64,000 bases of DNA. It comes from Aphanomyces cochlioides. Taxonomy: Eukaryota; Oomycota; Saprolegniomycetes; Saprolegniales; Verrucalvaceae. The translations under genes were made by a program, and so were the position numbers. Under the pieces are notes generated by a model that was not told where the DNA came from, did no database searches, and saw only the letters and a list, made by a program, of their open reading frames with translations. Below are positions 32,108 to 44,077 of the stretch, one piece after another. The DNA is taken from assembly GCA_019828595.1 (NCBI GenBank), contig JAHQRK010000030.1, positions 310,001 through 374,000 of the forward strand, in the 5' to 3' direction. Position 1 is the first letter of the stretch. The number at the start of each line of letters is the position of its first letter.

Positions 32108-32793
32108 TCTTTTTAGCTTCTTTCTATTCAGGACACTACTCTTTCACGCGATCTCCTTTTCACCTCTGTAGGACACTTCTTTTCCAACATTATCTGTATT
32201 CAACTTGACAAGTATACACTGTCCACAATGGAAAATATAACAGTTAGACTTTGAACAGTATATTTCTTGGAATCACTTGGTCGATGTGCAATGAAATGGT
32301 TGAACCAGAATGTGTACAGCACTTTGAATGGTGTTTGTGGTCGCGTCACATGGATAAAGAAGGATAGAAAACATCTCTTTTGTTGTCAATCGCTTGACAC
32401 TTTTTGGTGTGAACGGTTCGTGTCCCATCGGTCGAAATCGTTTTTTGCTCATAACTTTTGCAATATTGCTCCGATTGACCTCAAACTACTTGCAAACTCT
32501 TGCTTTTGAAAAGCTCTATCGATTCACACCCTCAGATACCAAAAAAAGACGACCAGAAATCGACGTACTGTCAAAAAACGGGTTTGCAACAGCTTCATCC
32601 ACACCAACGAGTTCTCCAACAAGCCGACAAGAAATCGACAGTCTCCACGGGACATTTTGGCATACAAGTATCCCGTAGACACGACGAATGCCTGGTTGCA
32701 AAAGGGTCGTCACAATCTATCCTTGTACAGACAAGAACAAGAAAGTGGACGATTTGGCGGACTTGATGCACAGACACAAAAGAACAGTAAAAA

Positions 32794-33238
32794 GGGGATG
32801 TAGCTCAGATGGTAGAGCGCCCGCTTAGCATGCGGGTAGGGGGGAAATTGGCTCAGTGGTAGAGCACACGCTTCGTAAGCGAGAGGTCACCGGTTCGATC
32901 CCGGGCTAGGACGAGGGATTTGCAACCCCTCCACCCCCCTGTCCGAAAGCACGGTATTTAATGGGATGTATGTGATCGGGAAACTTAAGTGCGCCTCGAA
33001 CTTACAAGAGAAGGATTGTCCGGAAGCGGTTACCGGAATGAAAGTGTCAGTTTAATGTGGCCGTTCTGTAAAAACGTGTCGAATCGCTGTACTACCGAAA
33101 AGGTAGAACTATCAAGACAAAGCCGTTAGACCTGGTCCAGCTGAGTTAAAGTAGTTCATATCCACTATAACCTAGGTAATATACTCAATAAACCGCTTAG
33201 CATGCGGGAGGTACAGGGATCGATACCCTGCTTCTCCA
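32794..33238 (+). pseudogene. tRNA-Ala(AGC) split by SINE copy 6
   Basis: The 5' half is 32794-32836 and the 3' half is 33193-33238. Confidence 0.95.
32837..33192 (+). mobile_element. tRNA-Ala-targeted SINE, copy 6 (356 bp)
   Basis: Same sequence and junctions as 21302-21657, but separated from the other five copies by a LINE-bearing unit and three uninterrupted units. Confidence 0.88.
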
Positions 33239-33239
33239 G

Positions 33240-33311
33240 GCGTCTGTAGTATAGTGGTCAGTACTTCACGTTGTGGCCGTGACATCCCGGGTTCGACTCC
33301 CGGCAGGCGCA
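33240..33311 (+). tRNA. tRNA-His(GTG), last of the array
   Basis: Same sequence as 1108-1179. The spacer after it breaks off at 33842. Confidence 0.95.
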
Positions 33312-33842
33312 TCTTTTTAGCTTCTTTCTATTCAGGACACTACTCTTTCACGCGATCTCCTTTTCACCTCTGTAGGACACTTCTTTTCCAACATTATCTG
33401 TATTCAACTTGACAAGTATACACTGTCCACAATGGAAAATATAACAGTTAGACTTTGAACAGTATATTTCTTGGAATCACTTGGTCGATGTGCAATGAAA
33501 TGGTTGAACCAGAATGTGTACAGCACTTTGAATGGTGTTTGTGGTCGCGTCACATGGATAAAGAAGGATAGAAAACATCTCTTTTGTTGTCAATCGCTTG
33601 ACACTTTTTGGTGTGAACGGTTCGTGTCCCATCGGTCGAAATCGTTTTTTGCTCATAACTTTTGCAATATTGCTCCGATTGACCTCAAACTACTTGCAAA
33701 CTCTTGCTTTTGAAAAGCTCTATCGATTCACACCCTCAGATACCAAAAAAAGACGACCAGAAATCGACGTACTGTCAAAAAACGGGTTTGCAACAGCTTC
33801 ATCCACACCAACGAGTTCTCCAACAAGCCGACAAGAAATCGA

Positions 33843-35845
33843 GTGATGCACTCTCAATATTCTTTACAATGAAGCAAACTCATAAACTCGAAATTTCACT
33901 TGGTTGTTGTTTGCATTCTTTTTGGCGAGAGTCACACGATCACACGCCAGCTTACGTTCATGTTGTAAAATCACTCACCGCTGAATACAAGTAAAGTACC
34001 TCGAAGTATTGAAACTCTTCAACTACATCGACACCGTGTGCCAGCTTTTTTGGTTGCAGTCATGCCCACAAATTTTAATATGGATATTAGGAACTCCGGG
34101 GCACTTGACACCACTTTGAAAATGTCAGCCCGATGCATGAGCCTGGGATGAGAGAGTCAGATTACTTCGCAGAGTTTGCAAAACCTTGGCTGGAACTAAG
34201 TCAGCTAACCGATATTTTAGTTAATGATTCATAGTTACAAAAAGCCTGCTACTGTTGCTGAGCTAAATGGCTGTGGGGCGAATTTTATTAATTTGGTTGT
34301 TTGTTCAAGTTTGTCAAGCTTATTTGGAAGAGAATGAAAGAGTTTCATCAATGCCACCTTCTCAATCTGAACCCGCCTCTTCTTCTCGAACATGTAATTC
34401 TTCATTCGACTCGACTATCCGAACAATGTCTAACGTTAGTTTTCGCGTCAAACAAAGATTTCTCAACATGGGGTAACTTGCTGTTTCGACAACTTTCAAT
34501 CAATCCAAATTCATAGATGAAATGGAATTTACAACTGACCAGGCCTGGCCTTTGTTGCGAGATACCAGATTTCAGTTTGTCCTGCTCTCACTGGAAGTGC
34601 AAAACGAGCACTATAACCAACTATTCTGGCTGGCAACCATTGAATTTTCATTGCATCAACTTGGTTGCTTCTATTAAATGTCACCGAGGAGCAACTGAAA
34701 GTCAATGTCCAGCCTTTTGAACATTCTCTTTACAACCCGTTTACGCAATGAAACGATTTGATGATTAATCGTGCAATCCACTCCATGGAAGAAGATGAAA
34801 CGATCATGGCTTTCCAGTTAGAGTTTAGGGTGCGTCTGGCAAAATTTCAAAATCAATATGCAATTTTCAGCTAAATTGGGATCAACGATTTATGGCATAT
34901 TCAAAATGAAGGTTTTACCTCCATTTCGTAAAATGGCATTTTGGAGCCTCCACTGAGTATATCCCAACCAAAAATATTGGACTTGGTGCAAAACTCTTGG
35001 AGATAAACAAGTTCATATTTTGACCTCAATTATTGAATTTGGCCTCAAAATGGCATTTTGGGCTGATTTATTGTAATATTTTCGGTTGCCAGACGGGCCC
35101 TTAATGCCTGGAACGAATTCAACGGACTTCTGATCTTTGAACTCACATTGGTGCTCTGGATACGCTCGTTATCCCCCTCGCAAAACTGATTAGCCCTCCG
35201 GCTGAGCGAACATTTCTTCTTTTCATTCGAGACTAGCTGCGCGCGACCACAACATCAATTTGGCTGCCATATCGCGCGGTACACCGTAGGAATGTCAAGA
35301 CAACATCCATGCTTCTTCGAGCAGTCAACTCTTAACCTTCGTGTGGTTGCAAAAGAGGGGACGGGTCTTTTACTCTCTTCATCTCAAGCAATCGCCATCC
35401 CTTTGCTTCTTGATTTCATCTCGCACTCTACAGCTTGTAAAAGTCTTTAGAACAACGCAGTCTGGTGTAAATTCTATCTCCACATGCCTCGAAAAACCTC
35501 GTGAATTCGAAAGCTGTCCACTTATGTCGAACAATACAAGGCAGTTTCAAGTATGCCATCACGTCAGAGCATTAAACTTGTGGCAAGATCATCACGAAAC
35601 ATGTTTCCTTTGCCTGAAATCGCATGATGGAGTTATAGAAGTTTTTCGCCCTGCTCATTTCGCCCAACTTCTCTGATAGTAAAAATTAACTGTATAAATT
35701 TATGCAATATTAAGTTTGATTGTATCGTACTTAACAAATATACGAAATCAAATATGCTGTCAAATACGTACTTAATTAAATTATCAAAAAAGTCCAAATC
35801 ATCGAGTTTTGCAGCTAAACACGACCTTTTGGAAATGGCCGAATC
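33843..35845. other. unique flank of the array, no gene recognised
   Basis: AT-rich single-copy sequence. ORFs on both strands are short, overlapping and without recognisable motif. No tRNA or repeat unit is present. Confidence 0.6.
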
Positions 35846-35995
35846 ATACCTTCTCGGCCTTTTGGCTAAGATCAAGTGTAGTATCTGTTCTAATCAGTGT
35901 GAAAACTGATTTCCATACTTTGTATGGAGTTTTTTTCACATTCATTTTTATAGACTCCGGCTGGACAGTTCGCTTGCGACTGCCAACTGGATAAG
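35846..35995 (+). ncRNA. U2 spliceosomal snRNA
   Basis: The 5' region is nearly canonical U2: it begins ATACCTTCTCGGCC, runs through TTTTGGCTAAGATCAAG, and then has the branch-point-recognition sequence GTAGTATCTGTTC. Stem-loops follow: ATCAGT/ACTGAT (IIa) and TCCATAC-TTT-GTATGGA (IIb). A T-rich stretch (GTTTTTTTC or ATTTTTAT) could be the Sm site. The 3' stems are divergent, so the end is approximate. U2 pairs with the intron branch point during splicing. This is consistent with the many small introns proposed for genes at 44-60 kb. Confidence 0.9.
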
Positions 35996-38697
35996 TTTCC
36001 GAGGGCCCAGCACTCCTCCCTTGTGAAGCCTAACCCACACCTCTCTCTCCACTCCATCTTCATCTTCGTCCCCACCATGTCATCCTGCTAAATTCTTTCG
36101 GGAGCGAAGCGACCCGCGAGCGCTAGCGAGGTTTGTTGTAGGATTTTGAGGTTGGTTTGGTACTGTGTGAGTGATTGGAATGTGTAGTGAGGTGAATTGA
36201 TTTTTTCGTGTCGTTGTGAATAAAAAATCTAGCAATTGTGAACGTTCATGACGGCATGAGCGCTAGACATATTGATTTGTCAATAGATTTTGTCTGACAG
36301 TCTATCTAATACGACGACGTTTCAAGGAGATGTCGTGCACATAAAGGCAGTACGCACATGTGGCCTTTTCTTGTTTGGACTTATACCGATACTCAGTCGT
36401 CCATCATATCTTCCAATCTCTCACTCTTCATCCCAACTGCATATTCAATATCAGTGCTAGTCTTCTTGCGAACAGTGGAGACGCCAGCGTCTGCACTGAA
36501 TATTCAGTGTTGGGGAGTTGTGTACTGCAGCAGTGGGTAGTGTTTGACGGGCTTTTTGGACCTGTTGATACACTGAGTATTGATATTGCTGGTGAAGGGG
36601 AATAAAAGTACATACAGAGGCTGGAGCTATTGAAGCCTTATTTTCTCTGAATGCGATGACATGGATAGTTTCAGGAGCATGGCTTTGTTGAAAGAGTTTT
36701 TGTCGAGAAGTTTCCTGGTTGTGGGAAATGCAGAGTGAAAATTATTGCCTGGGAAAGAGAGTATGTGTGGCTATTGAGGAAATTATACTAAACCTTATGG
36801 CTGGGTTGTGTAGCTGTGGCTTTCGGTGGCTTAACTTTGTGGGTTTGCAATGTTGGTTGCTGCAAACTGCGACTTTCCCCTTTCGTTTACACGGGTTTTC
36901 TGCTTGCATTTCAAAGACCGGCTGGTGCTTTATTGGAGCATTTGCAAGTTTGTTGGAGGTTGCAAGTGTGCTGGGCACTTAAAAGTGTATTTCTGTAGTT
37001 GTTTAGTCGGCGCAGTCAGGGTGATATTCGTGGTAGTTGTCTCGGCTCTTTTAACTTTTTATGCACTTAAGCCTATTTAGTTCCTATTTGTTTAACAGAC
37101 ACCAAGAGTCTAGCATCATTGGGGTTTGGTAGCAACATCGAACCTGATGGAACTTTAGAGCTAGCGTGGTGTATTTAGTATCAGCTGCTTCCCCTTATTC
37201 CATCTCCTTTTTAGTCGTTTTTCAAGCTGAGCTTCCAGACTGCCACCGTGGCTTTGACATTTGGCTGCCTGCAACAAACCCCAAGCGATTTGAACATCGT
37301 CAATCATTGACAGAGTCTCAAGGGGAAAACGCGAATATCGAGGTTCTCCCTGTATAATTTACGACGTTTTCGTCGACATTTGGAGATACAAAGCACTCTG
37401 CTCCCCACGAGATTGGCATTAATACCTTAAGTACTTGAGAGGTCAATCAATGAATATCTTCCAGCTAATGAGCCAAGATAGTACATGTTGGCCGAAAACA
37501 CATCCGGGGGGGGATATAACTCGGGCGTATTACTTACTCCTTCGTGTGCATTTTGAGGGGCTGCTGTATTTCTTAGACAATGCATGTACGATGGGCAGCT
37601 GCATCAATATCTAAACGGCGATGACAGCTTTGCACGTTGGTTATTACTTTCGCTACTGAACACTGCCCTTCTTGACTTCGTTGGAATTCTTCGGCAAGAG
37701 GGCGTCGCGTCTAATCCTCTTCCCCAGCTAGCAGCAAAACTCCAATCATGATATTCTAAATGTTTATTCAGTTCTTTGTTTTATCGTTCTATGGTAGTTC
37801 ATATGTTAATGCAGATGCGAGTAAATTGCGGGTCGTTTCTTTCATAGTTTTATCCTCCAAGCAATCGAATCATAAGCCTAAAGACGACTTCAGATAGTCA
37901 ATTTTCAACGCGTTCTTTCAAGTCTACGTAGATTTACTCGTTTATTCAATGGCTGATAGTCGGATTTTTCCGAGAAAGGAGCATGCCATATGACGAAAGG
38001 GTTTGCATGTGCGCTATCGATATACGCTATCGACTGGGTGCTGTTCAACTGGACTGGAATTAATAATACATCGCAGTTTTCCGAAATTGCACATTACTTC
38101 GTCGTATTTCGGAGCTGCATTTGCAATAAATTCACTGCAGTCGAAATGGAGTATTCCTGCATTTCAATGTCTTACGACACGTCTCCGCAACATATTCTTC
38201 ATGATTCGTATTTCTCTCATGTTATCCCATCAAACTTAAAGTTAAGAGGCAATCATGGTGGGCTATATTCCTTGAAAACTATCCTTCAATCGAGAAAAAA
38301 TAATTCCTTGATATCCTTGTCACAGGAAAACTCACATATATTTCACTTAAATCACTTTTCATTCTCGAGTGATTTATGAGATATCTCACATTATTCTGCC
38401 GAAATGAGCTCTCTGATATCCTGTCTCGATGTTTCCAGTGTCTCCCAAAAGCTCATGCACTTTTATCCATCATAAAATTCCGAATTTCCCAATATTCATT
38501 GAGATTATTGAAATACCAATAAATCAAAACTCAATTTTCGACTTTTTAATTCCATTTTTCAAAATTTAGCAGTGTTCCACAGCATATAATTACAAAAAAT
38601 AAATTGCATGTTGAATTTAATGGGGTGATAGCTGTGTACATTTGTTGTCAGGACAACTCTTGGCCCTTCACCAGCTGTCTCAACCAACATTGCAGCC
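35996..38697. other. no gene recognised
   Basis: AT-rich sequence with only short overlapping ORFs (up to about 129 codons) that carry no motif or codon pattern I would trust. Confidence 0.55.
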
Positions 38698-39183
38698 ATG
38701 CTTTCAAATGCTTGGATGGCTCCACTAGCCGCTCCCGTCAACGCCGCGATCGCTGTGTCCGCGGCTGCTGCAGTGCTAACGCCAATTTGTACACCGCCCC
38801 CGCTGAGCTCGTGCTTGCATGGCTATTTGTGCCAATTTAATCACACACAATGCTCCTGTATGTGCTACAGTCAAGACGGTCCCGTGCTCCGACGGCCTTG
38901 CTCGTTTGACACGCAATGTCCACTCGGCCAGGTTTGCTTTGCGGGCGAGTCATGGTGTGGATTTTGTGTCGTCAAGCACCAGCCCAAGCGAACCAAGCCC
39001 ACAGCGCATAAAAGTATATTGCAGTCGCCTCAGCCGACCAAAACCAATCGCTTCGAGCTACTTGCGCCAGCACTGGCGTATTATTCAAGCCAAGATATGG
39101 CACTCGTGTTAATCCTTGGGTTTTGCACGGGCGCGGCGTTTGCCAGCGTTCTCCTGTGGCCACTTCTCCAATTTCGCGGATGA
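38698..39183 (+). CDS. small cysteine-rich membrane protein, 161 aa (family of unknown function)
   Basis: An Ala-rich hydrophobic N-terminus (about 8-28) may act as a signal sequence. A cysteine module follows (C-x-C-x-C near 52-56), then a second one with RRPC, QC, VCFAG and GFC (about 65-92). After a basic linker, a C-terminal hydrophobic segment (about 133-157) looks like a membrane anchor. The gene at 41780-42322 has the same layout and the same second module, so both belong to one family and this frame is real. I do not recognise the family. A secreted or surface location is inference from the hydrophobic ends and paired cysteines. Upstream exons cannot be excluded. Confidence 0.65.
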   Translation: MLSNAWMAPLAAPVNAAIAVSAAAAVLTPICTPPPLSSCLHGYLCQFNHTQCSCMCYSQDGPVLRRPCSFDTQCPLGQVCFAGESWCGFCVVKHQPKRTKPTAHKSILQSPQPTKTNRFELLAPALAYYSSQDMALVLILGFCTGAAFASVLLWPLLQFRG

Positions 39184-41779
39184 ATGTTTCCATTAGTCGC
39201 GATGTATTAATCTATTTATCCCAGCTCCAAGACAAGGACAAGGACTTGATCTACACGCTCTCCATCTTACGGGAGGCAAGAAAACAGTGTTAGAGATCTT
39301 CCCGCAGAGAGCAAGAAGGTCAAATGCTGGCGTATTGTAGTCTATTTATAGACTTGTTTTTCGAATATTCTTTATTTTTAGAGACGCCGCAAGATCCAAA
39401 ATTAAACGATTCGACCGTTTAATCTGTTATCTTGAAAATTTCAAACAGGATCTCCATCGTATCTCATCTCGCTTGCGTATTTGCATATCATTTATGAGAT
39501 TCGTCGGATTCCTCGCGCTCTTCTCCCTCGCGAAGAAGCCAACGAGCGCGCCTAAAAGTGGATTTTATGAACGAGATCTTCCCCCTTTTGGGGCCATAAT
39601 TTCTGTCGATTTCGTGCAATTTTTCAGAGTCCTTTAGGAAATTCCAGCAGAGCGATCGAGTGCATGCAACATGTTGAGAGCTCCACGCCCTTTACTTTTT
39701 ATCGTTGACGAAGTGAAGCAGTTAAAAGAAGTATCATGTTGACTAAGCTTTTCTTAGCGTGAATATATTCCGATTAAATACGAAAATGAGATTGATAATT
39801 CATTTTTCGGATGAAATAGTGACGCGCACAGGAGGAAAAACAGAGATACTTTATTCCAACCTTCTAGAAACCCCTCCGTCGTCTTAGACGACAAGACACA
39901 GCTCTCGTCTTTGGCTGTTTGTCTCGTCTTGAATCGCAACGACGGCGGCACTGTTAAATAGAGTCTTTTTTGCAAAATAGTTGAAAGTTCGTTGGATATA
40001 CGAGAGCCTTCTTCGTTTGTTGCATTGCATTGACAATCCCACAATCCATTCCGAGTGTCACAGTGAAGTTCTCGTGTAAATTGTTGCGATTACGTTGAAC
40101 TTGTGTATGGGGTGACGACGCTGCTCAATTACCTGCGACTGCTATTTAAATTGTCGGAATTGATTATAGCAGTGCGATAATTTTGCAAGTGCACCCCCCC
40201 CCCGTGGACTTGAAGTCGCAGCTTCCGCCACACAAATCCCCCAAAGCAACTCAATGTCTGGGGGAGTTGGGGGGGCCTTTAATAAGTTAAAACAAGGAAT
40301 ATGAAGCATGTATTCTAAATTAACAGAAATTTAATGACAGCTCGTCGCATTCTTTATCCCTGGAGGATATAAATATATTGAGCTGCTGGGAGCACGTATA
40401 ATATCAATCTAGCGGGAACACTGCACTCTATCACAGTGTTCACTGTGCTTCCAGTGTTTTCAATTGTACTTTACTCCAGAGGATAACATTTTTCAATAGT
40501 ATGGATTCAACAATTCATTCCAAATCATGTTTTACTAGATCTGTTTCAAATTACTGACGACAGTCTTCGTAATTGTTGATCCAAATTATCGCCAGTAATA
40601 TGAAACAAATACAGTAAATAATTGATTTTCTACTATTTATTCATTTTTTTCATAATTCGACATTATGGATATCCTCACCTGTGTCGGTAAGTGTGTAATA
40701 TCAACGCGTGTGGGAAATCTCACACAATTGATGGCATTTTTCAAAATTCGTGGCTTTGACATATCGCACTCGCCCTGATTTAACTGGCGCGGTCCACGCA
40801 ATGCTTTCTTCTCTATCAGCTCTACACAGTACACATGGCGAGAAACAGTCGAAAATCGAGGGGTGCAGGGGTTTCTTACTAATCCAACTGGACTTGTGAG
40901 AACACGCAACTTGACTCTTTCATGTCTGACCCCCCCCCACTTCTTTCCAGTTCCTTTCAGCCATGACACGACATCATACTCCGTAGAATAACAAGCTGTA
41001 AGATAGAATCCGCCATGAATACAACGCAAGGATGGCGCTGGGGGTTTTTTCTCTGAATTTCCAAGTCCTTGAGGAATTCTAGCTCCACATCAAAGCTTGT
41101 ACCTTTGTCCTCGCCATTGAAATCGGCTGCTTGTCGACGAGTTTCGCAGCCTTCTGGTTTAATTTGAGGGGGGGGGGCGTTGCAATGGGTGCGGAGGATA
41201 AGTGACAATCCCCCAACAAGAGCGACAATGAGTCAGTCAATGTCTGACTCGGAATCAATCATCTCGATCTCCTGGTCGTTCCTGCTTGATCGAGAGAAAG
41301 CCTATGATAGATAGTCAACGACTGCCATTCGCAGCAGTAATACGCAGTCGCCACGGCCACCACCACATTGCATCGTGCACGAATCTCATCTATCAGCACT
41401 ACACTGTACAAATCCCCAAAATGGGGGTGCAGGGTTATCCCATGGACCAAAGTATACTTCCACCTCGCTCTACGTGAAGAGGACGCGATTCAAAGTGGGT
41501 TGGATTGCAAAGTACCGTTGATTTCACCGACTTGACGCTGACTGACGGCGGCTAGACGCTGGCCAACGCTTGAAATGTGGATTTTTTGGAATAGATAATG
41601 GCTTCATTTTTGAAGTTTTTTCGGGCCTTTTCGTCAATTATATCTCTTCCGAAATACTACATGTAGTTGGAGTACTCGCGGCAGGGTGGCTACTGGTACA
41701 CGGTACGGCCATGAGTGGCGACATTTGGAGCAGCTTTGCTCATTTTTTACATTGCACCATATTGGAGACGACTGACAGC
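39184..41779. other. no gene recognised
   Basis: Intergenic sequence between the two cysteine-rich paralogues. Minus-strand ORFs at 40637-41029 and 40957-41208 overlap in different frames and show no known domain. C-runs and G-runs occur near 40195, 40932 and 41170. Confidence 0.5.
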
Positions 41780-42322
41780 ATGCTGCTCCTGCATGTATTT
41801 TTCATCTGGGCTTGGTTCTTTCCACTGCATTGGCAAGTCGTCGCCAAGGCGGAAGAACCCGCTCCGTGTGTTGTGCCACGTCATTGTTCGATTGGCTTTG
41901 CATGCGTGTTCAATTCGACAGGAGCTTGTACTTGTACGTGCCATGAAGCGACACCAGCAACCAATTTCGCAGCAGCGACCGATTCAGCACCGCAAGCAAC
42001 GAACGACGGGCCACTGTTACGACGACCTTGTACAAATTCAACGCAGTGTCCACCGTTTCACGTGTGTTTTGCTGGGGACACATGGGCAGGATTTTGTGTT
42101 CGCCATCACAATCAAACGAAAAAAATGACTGACGCGTCAACGAAACCACTGCCAAGTCGCAAGAAACTTCGACATAACAAAGCTGTCGCGACGATTCAAA
42201 ACGAAGCGAAAACCAAACAAGACGACTCGAACATGGATTTGTTCTCCCTTCAGCAAATGCGCTTTGAATTGGGTCTTGTCCTCGTTGCAATCATCGTCCT
42301 GATGCTCAAAATGACCAGATGA
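41780..42322 (+). CDS. small cysteine-rich membrane protein, 180 aa (paralogue of 38698-39183)
   Basis: Starting at this ATG the protein has a typical hydrophobic signal peptide (about 1-21). A cysteine module ending C-x-C-x-C follows, then a linker and the module RRPC-x6-C-x5-VCFAG-x2-W-x-GFC shared with 38698-39183. A basic, polar stretch leads to a C-terminal hydrophobic anchor (about 161-176). The frame stays open upstream to 41570; an earlier ATG at 41711 would add 23 residues, but the later ATG gives the cleaner signal sequence. The two genes lie about 2.6 kb apart in the same orientation and look like an old tandem duplication. Function unknown. Confidence 0.7.
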   Translation: MLLLHVFFIWAWFFPLHWQVVAKAEEPAPCVVPRHCSIGFACVFNSTGACTCTCHEATPATNFAAATDSAPQATNDGPLLRRPCTNSTQCPPFHVCFAGDTWAGFCVRHHNQTKKMTDASTKPLPSRKKLRHNKAVATIQNEAKTKQDDSNMDLFSLQQMRFELGLVLVAIIVLMLKMTR

Positions 42323-44077
42323 CAAGCCCCACGTGCGAGCTTTGTTGCTACAATTCTTCATAACTTATACCAACCATCCATCTAACTAAGGATATCAATA
42401 TAAATTGTGTGTTAATACCTTTTTAGTCGAGTTGATTCCAGTCTAGCATGGATAACGAGATGAAAGTTCCAAACTCCAGCTTGAATATACACAAGACCAA
42501 CAATTTCTCCAGAGATGTCGAGCCGAATGCAACAGAACGCTAGGTAGGATTGCAATTTGTCTGCGTAAGAACTACACAATCCATGAAAAAAATTCGCAAC
42601 GAGAATAACTGAATATGCATTTCACATACCAAATATGACAAAATGACGCACTTGTCAATGACAAAATCCATGCCATTGCCAACGAGTCGATGGCTGGTTT
42701 ACCCAAGTATTTATCCATAAATTGATGGCCACTGTCGAGAATGGTCGAGGGGAAATCTGAGACTTTTTTGTCTTCGTAAAGATTGGCGAACGATTCGATT
42801 ACCCTAAAGATCGATCCCCTGTAAGTTTTTTCACGATCAACGACCAGGATGTGAAAGAGATGAACTAGGAGGAGGATCTTTCTCGACCTATCTTTCATCT
42901 CAACGCGTCGTGAATTGTATGAGCCAACCATTGCTATTAATAGCTAGACGATGGGACAGGATCTACAGTATGTCGGTCGTGAGTAATTCCAAAGTTTCCA
43001 TAAAATGCACCTTTCCGTGAATCTTGGAGGTGTACACTACTGTAGGCAAACCTCAACAAAGGGGAAAGATCTTCGTCCAGTCGATCGTTTCTCTACATGG
43101 CAGCTCGACCCATTTTGGCTCTTCTTGCAGTTTCTCGAGACAGGAACAAAGATCTCGGAATAGCAGCACGAGATCTTTGGCGCATTTTTTTTGTTGAGCT
43201 CGTCAGACAGCCACATGAAGCATTAATTCCAAAGTGAAATGGATCCAACGCCGAGGTGATATTTTTGTCTTCAGGACCTGCCCAGTCTCTGCTATGTGAC
43301 TTTTATGGACCTATTGTCACTGGCCTGGCCAACACAGTGGCCACTCAAACATACCGCTGAACATTTGATTCCACCCAACCATTGAAATTTGAATTGCGTC
43401 GAGGATATGCAAGCAACCTTGACTTTAACACGTCTTCGACGACACTGCAGTATTTAAGTCAGACTGATTTAGAAAACGGTTCAATGGGACCTTACATGAC
43501 AAATGGTTTGGTTGTTCCTTTTGTGAGGAAGTCGACTGCAGAGATGAAGCCAAGCCCACTTGAATTTATTCCTAAATATGGCAGAGCGTTAGTTCAGAGT
43601 GAAATCTCCAAGAGTGATCACTTACTTAACCGAGGGGGGATTGAAGGGGGAACCAAACAGGGGATGATGTGATCGAGGGGGGAGTTGGGGATCGCTGGGG
43701 GAACCAAGGGGTGAAGTCAAGGACGGCTTGTATGAACTTACTCGGTCTCTAGTGCAAGCGTGCTCGCCATTTTTGATGAAGACATGGACTGCATCGAAAT
43801 TGACTTTTGGCCATGTTGACTTCCCTCCCCCACCTTTGGGTGAGGGATACGCTTGGAATTGTGTCGTGGAGTGTCGACGATTTTCCCTTCCTGTGGGTGC
43901 GATGGAATGTTGGAAGAGGCCATGCTGGCTTTACTCATCGAATGCTTTGCCCTTTGACATGTATTTTGACGTGCAGTGAAAAATCGATCCATGTTATACA
44001 GCGAAGGGAAATCGGTCATTGATCTCGAAAGAATAAAACGAAAGTCTATTCAGCCAACATATAAAATCAAAACATAC
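42323..44077. other. intergenic, one weak minus-strand ORF
   Basis: A minus-strand frame at 42572-42931 (119 codons, ATG start) is the only longer candidate. It has no recognised domain and could be an exon of a decayed gene. Otherwise nothing was seen. Confidence 0.4.

Larger units (their letters stand above)
229..33842 (+). repeat. tandem array of 832-bp tRNA-Ala/tRNA-His units (21 units, many interrupted)
   Basis: Nearly identical units follow each other head to tail. Uninterrupted neighbours are exactly 832 bp apart (for example 1034, 1866 and 3085, 3917, 4749, 5581, 6413). Each unit is tRNA-Ala, G, tRNA-His, a T5 run and a spacer of about 686 bp. Copies differ by very few bases: A for T at 2656, one T missing near 9160, a 2-nt insertion near 19660, one C missing near 21752. 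This points to recent amplification or homogenisation, as in rDNA. The last unit stops inside its spacer at 33842 and unique sequence follows. Units carrying LINE or SINE insertions are correspondingly longer. The spacer shows only short ORFs in all frames, with no domain or codon signal. Confidence 0.97.

Noticed and set aside
1034..33842. CRISPR-like or satellite array
   Set aside because: The 832-bp period, the tRNA genes and the absence of short repeats with unique spacers rule out CRISPR. The array is a tRNA-gene tandem repeat.
40637..41208. Minus-strand gene between the cysteine-rich paralogues
   Set aside because: Two overlapping frames of 130 and 83 codons, no domain, and interruption by homopolymer C/G runs.
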